Source: Marthasterias glacialis
Lineage: Eukaryota; Echinodermata; Asteroidea; Forcipulatida; Asteriidae
Assembly (NCBI GenBank): GCA_911728455.2
Contig: OU452235.1
Location: 10,278,634-10,342,633, forward strand
Reading direction: 5' to 3'
DNA length: 64,000 nt
The translations under genes were made by a program, and so were the position numbers. The notes beneath the pieces were generated by a model. That model saw only the letters and a list, made by a program, of their open reading frames with translations, searched no databases and had not been told where the DNA came from. Below, one piece after another: positions 52,001-60,974 of the stretch (positions within the stretch are counted from its first letter, which is position 1; each line of letters begins with the position of its first letter).

Positions 52001-53546
52001 TGTGACATAACCACTTGAAAAAGGCGTTTTTTGGCATTTTTCCAAGCGGACCCATTTTCAGACCCTTGCCAAACACCCATCAAAGGTGTGATTGGTCTAT
52101 CCTTTTTTAGGTCAGACATATGCACCAAGTTTATAACCAAATGTAATATCAAAGCAATCCGACAATTCACATGTGCACCAGGGGGTCTCAAAAATGATGA
52201 AAAGTTGTTCTGTAGGCTAAAATGTAGGTTTTTAAAGACCTATACCTTGATAGTCAAATTTTCTGTTCTACTTTTGACAGCAGATTCTACTTGCTTGTAT
52301 ACCAGTCAACCTGTGTACCAAGTGGTAGCAACGTATCTTATCACAATTTAGAGATATAGGCTTCCAAAAATGACAAAAAACACAAAAATCAATTAGAAAG
52401 GGCGGGGCTTAATTTTTTAGGGGTCCATTATATCCCCAAAATGGCAAAGAGTAGGAATCTAAAAAGTTGTGTTTGTTCATTGCACCCATAGAGGATTGTT
52501 TATAAAAAAAAATTGGCAAAATCTGAATCGGTCATGGAATGACCCTTTGGGCTGCACCCTCTGACTTATCCTCTTGATAGGTCACACCCCATTATTACAT
52601 GAAGTAGCATCCCACATACCCACCGTCTTTTCTTCGGTGCTAGTCTACGCAAATGTAGTGGCTCTACGTAGACTCCCTCCCCACAGTAGTGTGGGTAGGG
52701 TCTACGAACAATACTTACCTGAGCAACCCCCCCCCTTCCCCACTATACTTGATATCGTGGTATAGTAGTGTATCCTTACGTGCATGAGAAAAGAGGAAGC
52801 TAACGTGCCTACATGTATGCAGCAGGGCATCATGGGGGAGTCAACAGGGGGCGCTACTGTGTGGAAAAATGTTAGCGTTTGTGCCTATCAGCTAGGGAGT
52901 ATGCAAATGAAGTGGCTCTACAGGTATCGTTAGTAGACCCTACCCACACTACTGTGGGGAGGGATTTTACTGACATTTTGTTACCATCTACAACAGGCAA
53001 CTTTTGAACATATTATTGTACATGTACACATACAAACAGTTCTCTGTCTCATCAACCACCAAAGATACATTGTACTGATGTACATAATGCACTGTCCCAC
53101 CAAAGTGAAAGTGCACAAAATTACCAGTAAAAAAACCCAGTTATTCTCTTTTTGATTCTCAAAAAATGTACTTTACTTGTAGGAATTTTACAATTTGGTT
53201 ACAAGTATGATTTGTTTACTAGGAGCTTTTCAATGCTTTTTTTTAGTCCAGTCAGGTAGAAATATCCACAATTTAGCCTTAACCTGCAGTATGATGCTTT
53301 CATCATTTTTTTTTTATAAATAAACCAAGTTACCATGTACACAACATCACCATATCACCATAAGATTGACATTTGATTACCAGGTGGGGTTAGATACTCC
53401 TCACATGATCCAAGAATGACATTTCGGTCTTTATCAGTACACAGAAATAGACCAATCAGAGTTCGGCCATCTGTCATTCTAATCCTCATAGTTTGGTTGA
53501 GCCACCCATTAAGTCTCTCTCTGGTGTCTTGCTTCTCTGGGGCCAT
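45911..53546 (-). CDS. NAA38: NAA38 (LSMD1), NatC auxiliary subunit, two coding exons
   Basis: Coding exons 53546-53381 and 46005-45911 join in phase after one base to give 86 residues. The N-terminal part reads [32 protein letters not shown] (Sm1), followed by [18 protein letters not shown] (Sm2). This matches my recollection of human NAA38, which has [13 protein letters not shown] and VLGLAMVPG. The protein is an LSm-fold accessory subunit of NatC, the complex with NAA30 and NAA35 that acetylates the N-terminal Met of some proteins. It lacks the long acidic N-terminus of the human protein (about 125 aa). An in-frame TAA lies two codons before the ATG, supporting the start. The 7.4-kb intron carries a DIRS-type element in opposite orientation. 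Confidence 0.9.
46399..46531 (+). repeat. Left inverted terminal repeat of the DIRS-type element
   Basis: Pairs with 52786-52926 at high identity over about 133 bp, with small indels. Confidence 0.85.
46961..47305 (+). pseudogene. Gag N-terminal region of the DIRS-type element
   Basis: A 114-codon ORF, Pro/Ser-rich with a helical end ([20 protein letters not shown]). It is the first ORF after the left inverted repeat, the position of DIRS gag. No zinc finger is seen. The assignment rests mainly on position and on DIRS-type sequence downstream. Confidence 0.55.
47310..49200. other. Poorly conserved inner part of the DIRS-type element
   Basis: Stops in all frames. A short stretch at about 48780-48890 could encode further Gag-like sequence. 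This may be an insertion within the element; boundaries are not visible. Confidence 0.4.
49212..50000 (+). pseudogene. Gag C-terminal part and RT N-terminus of the DIRS-type element
   Basis: 49212-49440 has [22 protein letters not shown], a block I associate with DIRS Gag. 49570-49740 has further Gag-like sequence broken by stops. 49880-50003 gives RLQHSW and [12 protein letters not shown], which resembles the start of the DIRS RT ORF. The rest of the RT is deleted after about 50010. Confidence 0.6.
50040..50400 (+). pseudogene. RNase H tail of the DIRS-type element
   Basis: Mixed frames give [33 protein letters not shown] and ILVAPFWP-like sequence, the conserved region following RNase H in DIRS polymerases. 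It follows directly on RT N-terminal sequence, showing an internal deletion near 50010-50040. Confidence 0.7.
50440..51430 (+). pseudogene. Tyrosine recombinase of the DIRS-type element
   Basis: 50550-50888 is open and encodes [20 protein letters not shown] (core-binding domain) and [16 protein letters not shown] (catalytic domain entry). After a frame change, 51250-51430 encodes [15 protein letters not shown] (HxxR box) and [13 protein letters not shown] with the expected catalytic Tyr. Stops and shifts between 50888 and 51250 break it. Confidence 0.8.
51771..52544. mobile_element. 775-bp element with ~125-bp TIRs (GGGTCATTCCA)
   Basis: Left and right ends are inverted copies: GGGTCATTCCA.G, GA.TCAGATTTTGC.AATTTTT, AACAATCCTCTATGGGTGCA and TTTTTAGATTCCTA. 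They extend about 125 bp inward. Flanks CTTGG (left) and TTTGG (right) are an imperfect 5-bp candidate duplication. No transposase ORF. It is inserted between the recombinase and the right end of the DIRS-type element. Confidence 0.85.
52649..52963. repeat. Inverted 31-bp repeats and terminal-repeat copy near the DIRS right end
   Basis: 52675-52705 and 52933-52963 are perfect 31-bp inverted copies (CCCACACTACTGTGGGGAGG core, itself palindromic). GCAAATG.AGTGGCTCTAC occurs at 52649-52667 and again within the right terminal repeat at 52903-52921. DIRS1 has an internal region complementary to its outer edges; this could be a rearranged form of that. Confidence 0.7.
52786..52926 (+). repeat. Right inverted terminal repeat of the DIRS-type element
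   Basis: Partner of 46399-46531. Confidence 0.85.
53381..53546 (-). CDS. NAA38: NAA38 exon with start codon and Sm1 motif
   Basis: ATG at 53546, donor G|GTAATC at 53381/53380. Encodes [19 protein letters not shown] and [14 protein letters not shown]. The exon probably begins at 53573 after an acceptor TTTCTAG, so the 5' UTR would be split and its first exon lies upstream (higher coordinates). Confidence 0.9.
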
Positions 53547-53573
53547 TACAGGTTAGGCATCACAGAAATGGTT

Positions 53574-53577
53574 CTAG

Positions 53578-53612
<35 letters not shown>
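53574..53612 (-). promoter_or_regulatory. Likely NAA38 splice acceptor with a 35-base T tract
   Basis: On the minus strand a run of 35 T (53612-53578) leads straight into CTAG and the exon. This is the position and composition of a polypyrimidine tract. An alternative is that the A-run is just a microsatellite, with transcription starting between it and the ATG. Confidence 0.5.
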
Positions 53613-53614
<2 letters not shown>

Positions 53615-53619
53615 CATCT

Positions 53620-54035
53620 ATTGTTGTTAATCACTAAATGAAGCCTTTGTGCCATTTTGAAAAAACAATTAATACAAATTTGAAAGAGTGCACGGCTTTT
53701 CCAGAATGTGGAAACCCGATTTAACAAAAGTTAAGATTGAGCTTAAAATGTGTATCCATCTTAATTCTTAATTGCTGAGCGAAGTACAATACAAATCACT
53801 ATGACAATATTGACCACTCATCTTAAGATAAATCGTTGTGCTTTGTAAAACCGAGTCCAAAGGAGTTACAGATTTCAAGGAGCTATTGGGAACAGTATCC
53901 TCAGTGCTAGACAAAATTAGGGATTGAAAAAATTGGGTACAAAACGTGTGCTGCTCAATCTTATCCTAGTTCCTAGTTTCTTTAATTCTGAGTTTCATTG
54001 ATTTTTTCTATGATTTCCAAGTTTCTAAGATACTA
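53620..54035. other. Non-coding upstream of NAA38
   Basis: Has CTCATCTTAAGATAAATC near 53818, inverted relative to 38990-39016. No gene. Confidence 0.45.
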
Positions 54036-54039
54036 AAAA

Positions 54040-54245
54040 AATTGCCGCCAGGATTCTTCAATCTTTTTCCGTCCAGCCTGGTGGAATTATTTTCTTGGAA
54101 TTGCCGGAATCATTTTTCTTTGAGAGTACATGTACCACTGGCACGAAGAAACCTTGTCTTGACAATGCCAAGAGAACAAAGATTCTCTTTACTGCACAGT
54201 GATTTTTGTTTTCTCTATTGAGAAAATGTCAAATTCATAACAACA
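54040..54245 (+). repeat. Dispersed repeat family, copy C
   Basis: TTGCCGCCAGGATTCTTCAA to AAATGTCAAATTCATAA, collinear with the first 200 bp of the copy at 37602. Confidence 0.72.
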
Positions 54246-54249
54246 TTCA

Positions 54250-55565
54250 CAACCGCAACCACAACAAAATAGAACTTACATGTATAATAGTGCCTTACAT
54301 CTAAAGCATAAGACCATAACACGCTGAACAAAGAAGCAAAGACAATAAGGAAATACAGATGGATTAAACAAATTCAAAGGGACTAAAAACACAATCAGTT
54401 TACAACAAAAAATATGTAGTAAAATTATGTATAATATTAGCAAAATATAGAAATACCACAAAAGCTAAAAACTTTTAGATAAGAAACTAAGCCTCTGCAA
54501 GGCAAAACCAACACAGCAGATTACCATATTCAACTAAAATAGTGAGTTTTTAAAGCCAACTGGTTAAGACTTTTAAAGCCAGGTGGCGCCAACTGGTTAA
54601 GACACTTTATCTTTGAGTTCCGAGTTTCTGAGAATACCCACAATCAGTGATCAGTGAAACCCTTCTTTTTGAAATTTATTTTTTTCACAGAATTCAGAGT
54701 TTGTGAGTAATTGTGTCACTGAGAACAGTCAGCAAAGCATCCTAGTGTAAACATCATGCACAAACATCACAAGTCCAACACACTCGTTACTAACCTTAAA
54801 TTTGATTATTAGTTAGTACATGTACGTACATGTATGTAAATGTACATGTACATGTACATACATGTACATGTACATGACATACCTTGTTTTTTAAACAAAA
54901 ATAAAAATACCAAGTATCCATTGTCATTGATTGATTTGGCGTTAAGACGGTTGGATCATGGATAGTTGTGATAATCATAACCCTTGATTGTCCCTACAGT
55001 TGTAGACCAGAGAGTTACGATGAAGCATGTATTAAAATTTGAAAAATGTTTTGCAAGTTTTTTTCCCCAACATCTTAAATTTACTCAAAAGGGTACAATT
55101 GACATTCAACATCTTGTTCATCAATGTCAAAAAAGTGTGCCAGGGATGTGACTAAGATATTTACAATAAGACAAGAACTGGGATTATTGTAGCAAGACCA
55201 TAGACACTACACTGAGTTCTGGGAGATACTGAATAGTGATACTGTGTTACTGTTGTTTACTCCTGTCATGACTGTAACAAATTCATACTTCATAGTTCTT
55301 AAAAACTGTCATTAGTCCAGTTACTTTCTCCTTTGCTTTAATGTTAAAAACATTTATTAATGATTACACTATCGATACAGTTTTTATTTTCTAGTCACAC
55401 GGTAGTTGCGATGATCATTAACTCCCCCACGGGATGAGAGTTCTTATCATTGCACCTAACCAAATGGCCGACGGATATCAAACCATCCAAACAACATCAA
55501 ACTGATGTCTCCCAAAGGTAGGCACTTTGTTCTGTCCTAACTTTAGAATCTTCCCAATCAAGCGG
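54250..55565. other. Non-coding sequence
   Basis: AGCCAACTGGTTAAGAC is partly repeated at about 54555-54602. No gene recognised. Confidence 0.45.
54818..54878. repeat. ACATGT microsatellite, self-complementary
   Basis: TACATGTACATGTACATGTA-type repeat; each 6-mer is a palindrome, so either strand can form hairpins. Confidence 0.85.
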
Positions 55566-55566
55566 T

Positions 55567-55680
55567 GTCCCAACTTGAGTGTTATACATTTAGTTGAGAT
55601 GGCCCAATCTATAGCTGGGACCTTTCTATAGCTATCTATAGCTGGGACCAGTCACTGGTCCCCAGGGGCCAGTGACTGTT
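55567..55680. repeat. Repeat shared with 60.9 kb, plus hairpin
   Basis: TCCCAACTTGAGTGTTA.ACA at about 55568 is also at about 60923. CTATAGCTGGGACC is duplicated (55611, 55640 region), and CAGTCACTGG / CCAGTGACTG (about 55649-55678) makes a 10-bp stem with a 10-nt loop. Confidence 0.65.
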
Positions 55681-55984
55681 ACGTTCGTTGCATGGGATGG
55701 CTGGCTGTACACTAGGACTGCTGAAAGGGGTGAGGGTAATTTCAGTTGCATGTTTGTGTCCAATGTATTTGATGGAGTAACAGTTGATTCTTTTCAGTTT
55801 TTCTCATGTTACGCCATGATAAGCACTGTGTATCCCATATACGAACGAGCCCAAGAGAAATTTAAGAGGGTCGAAAATTACTCCAGAGCCACACTAATTG
55901 CGGTTATCTCTCCCCCTACATGTATATCACTGTTGCTACAGGCTATCCCAGCAATTGACCCAATTCACCTGAGGTCATCATCAC

Positions 55985-56398
55985 AATAGACGGATCCATT
56001 AAGCCATTGACCAATCACAGCCTTGACAATGCCACTGAAAGTCCGTCAAATGTCCGACCTGTTAAAAATCCCATTAGAAAAGTACAAAAAAACCACTGTT
56101 CTGACACACAACAGCACACACAACTGTACCAACTCCAAATCCCACAGCAGTTGTCCCTGTACAGTCGTGTTAAAGTGGTTTAACAGTGTTCCTGTCTGCA
56201 TTGTTCTTTGGACTAAAGGCACTGCTCAAAAGGCAACGAAACTAAATATATACCATTCACAAAAACCATGTATGTGTGTGTATCCGATACGTGTGTGTGG
56301 CCACAACCGAACCCCCGCTGCAAATTGTGGCAAGAAAGTCACATGTGTTGTTGCTAGGCAGTTGTTAAGGTAGACAGGGCTTAATGGATCGGTCTATT
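55985..56398. mobile_element. 414-bp MITE with AATAGAC(C)GGATCC-type TIRs
   Basis: AATAGACGGATCCATTAAGCC (one base over twenty) at 55985-56005 is inverted at 56378-56398 with one inverted pair of bases changed. The ends agree with those of the element at 40.77-41.54 kb. An inside ORF at 56023-56373 has no recognisable domain. Target duplication not obvious. Confidence 0.75.
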
Positions 56399-56399
56399 A

Positions 56400-59199
56400 G
56401 TCTTGGTTGGGCTTAACAGATATAACCAAGAATATTCTGTTGGCAAGTTTACGTTACACATGCGCCTGCTGTATGCACAAGGTTTTGGCTACTTTTGGCT
56501 CCAAAGCTAGCATTATATATGTTTGTGTGAAATTTTACCAAAACTCAATTGCTTCGTCATTCATAAGCATTTCTTGTGACAAAAATTTTTAACTCTGACA
56601 ACAAAACATTATTGGAGGGCAAGGCCAAAACATATTTTTTTGCATACATAAAATCTTAAAGAAACCTTTGGTCAATGCATTAGGGCTTTTGCCTGTTGGA
56701 GCCAGTTTGTGTGAAGTGGGTGTGGCTCACGGTGATGTTACACAACAGAGCCCAATTTCATAGAGCTGCTTAAGCACAAAAAGTAGCTAATAAGCACACC
56801 AAAAATATGCTCACTGGAATAAGGTTACCAGAAGGCTAGTACTCGTCATTGCAAGGCTTGGTGGAGAACAGTGTCCCTAGTGTTCCACCTTCATGGAAAG
56901 ACCCATTACGAGTAGTAGGATGGAATACCCTATTTCCGCGTTATTTGCTGCATTTTTCGATCAAAATAAAAAATAAATCACCAACCTGTGCAAAGTGTCC
57001 TGTTATTATTATTGCTGAAGTATTACTTTCCACTTTGACTTGAACACAATCCACCAGTTTTCAGATTAAATTCGTTGAAAACGTCTCAGAAAATGAGCAT
57101 ACGTGCGGTGTGATTTTGGAGGCGAGTCTCATATCCGCGGGAGTTTTTCAAATGGTCTCCAAAGCCTTTTCCTGTACATTAATGGAGCTAAATTCAACAA
57201 CAATATCAAATTTTTAATTTTAAATGAATTACGATTTTAATTTCCTACCAGCCGGGCAAGTTTCGGTCTTTTACAAGGAATTTTACTTGCGGAGTACACA
57301 ATTTCTGTAGGACACCCCTGCACTCCATTTTGGACTGGTCTGGTACGTCACAGAATTGCTCCATATTTAGCGCAAAATAGTAACTGCGTAAATTGAAAAC
57401 TAAACTGCGTAATTTTGAAAATTGCGCACCTTCACCCTGGCGAGTTTTGTACTTGCGCAGGCAAGTCTTTAAACTGCGCGATTTTTTACTTCATGTTAAA
57501 ACACATACATTGACGGTGTCACGTATGATGCCGAACTTAACTAGTTTATTCTTGTAAATAGTAATAGAGCGTTTCTTTTTGTATAAATCCTTTCTTCCGT
57601 GTGTTACCATGGTATGCCATGTGAGCCACAACGAAGAGAGTGTGGGTTTGTAAATATTCATGAGTGTGATGAATAAACATGATATATATATTGATACTCG
57701 TTGTTCCGTGTCCATCATTTTTTGTTTACTCTATTGTGTTTCCTTCATGCTGCCGTGGTCAGGTCAAAGTATCTTTTGTAAATCAGGTGATTTAGGTCCC
57801 TAAGGAACCCCGCGAATCTAAATCAAATCGGTTTTTGCGATCGCAACTGAGAAATATATCTGCGTGATTTTTGTGTAAAATTGTTGATGTCTCAAGGTGA
57901 GATTTGACCGATCAGGAGACATTCAAGGAGTCAGGTGACCCTATCTGACCATAAGTAAAGTCATCTCCAATTTTCATGTTTCAGACTTCTTTATTTTGCT
58001 ATTTTGATGATAAATCTTTTGATGTGAAAATTGGTGTACGTCAGACTGGCTATTTAAGTAGAGTGACACACTATAGAGATTTGTGTATAATGGTTGAAGT
58101 TTACCGGAACTTGAGATTATTGCGTCTTCATTAATTTTCAGCTGAATACTGTGTATTTATATAACTGATAGCCTAGAATTTGTTGAGCTGGAGTGAAGGT
58201 ATTAGTAGATCGATATATTTTTGATTATTGAATTTATAGACGGCAGAGGAGACAGGGCAAAGCCCAGATTGCTAATCCAACGGGAGCTGCCAATCAGGAC
58301 GAGACAGCCCAGGTCCGTCGAAAAGGAGCAGCCAATTATATTTTGCCGTTGATGAAACTTCCCATGTAATGGAGTACTACATTATATCATCACCATCATC
58401 ATGATCCTGGTTTTGGTGTTTTGAACACACACGAACTCAAACCTGCTCCAAAGAATCCGCGGTAAACCGGTGGGCCCTTAATTGAATAAATTCCGGAATA
58501 TTTAATTCTTTATTTAATTTATTTCTTATTTATTTATTTATTTATTCGTTAATTGTTTATCTATTTTGTCCATTAGTAAGTTATTTTGTGATAAGCGAGA
58601 CTTTAGGGATTGAATTATTTTAAGAAGACATTTACACCGTTTATTGTACTTCGTAAGATCAAAACAACTTCCAGTTGGTCTCATCCTTTTGGAGGGTAAT
58701 AGTTTAAGTCTTTAGTCAGTTATTGTTAATGCTATTTGTCACTCATCCAAGTCACACCCCTAAATAAGGATCTTCAGTAACTACATAAGTTTATCCAAAT
58801 TCAACTTTCCTGTACTTATAAATAATAGTTTTGTACATATATATATTTATTAGATAACTTGTAAATAATATTCCTCAATTAAATAAATTGATGTAAATAT
58901 AATTTTGTAAATATCAACTCTTCGTCGAGTTGACCTTGAACTATTGTTTTACGAGTGGTTCAGGTGAGCAAACGACACACGCCGCTGCGACTGATTCAGA
59001 GTGCGCGCGACAGACGGCGCCCTTTGCAAAAGTTGTTGAAAATATTTAGTTTTTACCGATCGTCAGTTTTCTGGCCTTATTTCGAAGTCAGACAATTTGT
59101 AACGTTTTTGAGGTGAAAGAAAATTCTTTCGATGTCAGTTTTTTTTTTTTTAAGTGAAACAGGATCTGGACACTGATATTCCGAGTGACAGAACAACAT
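56400..59199. other. Intergenic sequence, no gene recognised
   Basis: Contains AT-rich low-complexity DNA near 58500-58560 and 58840-58900. No splice-bounded exon supported. Confidence 0.5.
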
Positions 59200-59595
59200 T
59201 TAAAGGCATTGCATACGTTTGGTAATGACTCTGAAAATTTTTGGCAATAAAAACTTACTTGGTAAGAAGTACGGCCGCTTTGGATAGTATAATGCATTTT
59301 GAGAAACGTTTCACTTCGAAGTACTGCAGTTACGGAAAAATATATCACTTTTTATCCCCCAAAAACTTGAATATGAGAAGCGTTATGGCCGTAACGCTTC
59401 TCAGAATGTGTATTCCAATGACGGATACTTCTTCTGCGTGAACGCAACCGCTCCAGATTTTTGGCGATATCTCAAAAACGCTGCCACCTTTTGAAATGAA
59501 ATTCACACAGGTTAGTTTTATGGTATATATCTACAATTATATAGCATCAAGGCAAACGTACGGTTCCAAAAACCAAAGGTATACTTTGCCTTTAA
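59200..59595. mobile_element. 388-bp MITE flanked by TTAA
   Basis: The element 59204-59591 begins AGGCATTGCATACGTTTGGT and ends with an inverted form (ACCAAAGGTATACTTTGCCT). TTAA at 59200-59203 and 59592-59595 is the target duplication typical of piggyBac and Kolobok-type elements. An internal hairpin GAGAAGCGTTA / TAACGCTTCTC lies at about 59373-59402. I recall very similar AAAGGCA...ACTTGGTAA elements from echinoderms. Confidence 0.82.
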
Positions 59596-59890
59596 GGTAA
59601 AAATTTTAATGATAAAATGGCACTTTTTGCAGCCATGGTCAGCGTAAATTTGCCCGGTCTGGAAAATGGTGTATTTTCCACAAATGTTTAAAATTTTAAA
59701 AATCTCCTCAACATTTCGGATTTGTTCTTTTTACCAGATCAGCAGGTTATTGGTTATCGATTCAGTGAATAAAAGTCGTCCATTGAGGACATATTGGCGC
59801 CGCAAAAAGATAATTTTGTAATACCGCGGAAATAGGAGACCAGCGGAAATATGAGATTTGACTACTGTCTATGTAGTCAAGTAGTACGGA

Positions 59891-60045
59891 TTCAAGTTAA
59901 CTCAGTTCCATGTCAACTCGGTCCAAGTCAACTCGGTCCAAGATTAACTCCGTCCCATGTCATCTCGGTCCCATGTCCACTCGGTCCCAATGGGAAAACG
60001 TGCACAAAAGGGAAAACGTGCACAAAAGGTAAAACGTGCACAAAA
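59891..60045. repeat. Two adjacent short tandem repeats
   Basis: About six imperfect 16-18-bp units of CAACTCGGTCCAAGT type (59891-59990) are followed at once by three units of GGGAAAACGTGCACAAAA type (59992-60045). Confidence 0.85.
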
Positions 60046-60049
60046 CTAC

Positions 60050-60470
60050 AATACAACAGGAGTCACCCTAAACTTGCACTTTTGGTCCTATGTAAGAGTT
60101 TAACGTCCTATGTCAGATTTTTGGCCCCATAACATAAAAAAAAATAAAAATTTTGAGAGAATGATATCACCCGCTCTAACGAAAAATTGTTAAACTTTTA
60201 CTTTTAATGATAAGGAACCATGACAAGTAAAACTGTTCATATAAAACACATCAGATTCGGTCACGTGATATACTGTCTGGTTCCCGACAAAAACTAATTC
60301 AAGTTGGGCACTATATTTTACTGCTACTGGATTTTTTCGAGCAATGGCCGCAAATGAAAGCTTGTAACTTTCTCGACCCCATCAAATACCCTTTCCAATT
60401 TTAAATCAAAATTTTAGGTTCAATCGGCGAAAAATCTAACATAGCATCTTTAAGTGTGCCGAGTGTAGCA
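60050..60470. other. Non-coding sequence
   Basis: Nothing recognised. Confidence 0.5.
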
Positions 60471-60474
60471 CCAT

Positions 60475-60530
60475 ATAGGGCCAATCTACTTCGTATCCAA
60501 TTCCAAGGATACGAAGTGGATTGGCCCTAT
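60475..60530. repeat. 56-bp hairpin
   Basis: ATAGGGCCAATC.ACTTCGTATCC and its reverse complement form arms of about 24 bp (one mismatch) around an 8-nt loop. Confidence 0.88.
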
Positions 60531-60892
60531 CTATTTATGGGGCTCCCCAGGCTAGCTGCTCCGTGTGGACACCATTGCACTACGACGGTCCCTCTCAATC
60601 TCATTCACAAATCACACACTGACTGTGTGCGGCAAATTTTTCTTTTTAAGACTTTGCCAAATAATAACATTGTATTTGTAGAATTTTGTACAATAACATT
60701 CAGTTTCTCTTTTGATCTTTTACCGATTTCTATGAAATCATCAAGCAACAAAATGAACAAATAAAGGATAACATACCTGAAACATAAAAATGAATCATTT
60801 TCTAGAGTTTAGAAATAACCATCTTCTGCAGAAACAACGAGACATAATGTGCACAGGTCCTGTCATATTATGGATGTTCCGTCCCAACTCGA

Positions 60893-60970
60893 CAATCGCC
60901 CCAACTATAGTTGGGACTGATCCCAACTTGAGTGTTACACAGTTGGGGCGCCCCAACTATAGTTGGGATT
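60893..60970. repeat. Duplicated palindrome CCAACTATAGTTGG
   Basis: CCCCAACTATAGTTGGGA occurs at 60899-60916 and 60951-60968. The interval holds TCCCAACTTGAGTGTTACAC, shared with 55.57 kb. This is a small dispersed repeat. Confidence 0.8.
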
Positions 60971-60974
60971 GCAG

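Larger units (their letters stand above)
46399..52926 (+). mobile_element. DIRS-type retroelement with inverted ends, internally deleted
   Basis: The ends 46399-46531 and 52786-52926 are inverted copies (TACCTGTAGAGCCACT, ATTTGCATACTC, TAGCGCCCCCTGTTGACTCC), as expected of DIRS1-like inverted terminal repeats. Inside, on the plus strand, are Gag-like (46961-47305, 49212-49740), a short RT N-terminal remnant, an RNase H tail and a tyrosine recombinase. The RT and RNase H catalytic core is missing, so this is a deletion derivative. It lies wholly in the NAA38 intron in antisense. A 775-bp element is nested near its 3' end. Confidence 0.82.

Noticed and set aside
55672-55989. 105-codon ORF as a gene
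   Set aside because: No domain, no splice context, and it overlaps a palindromic repeat at its start.
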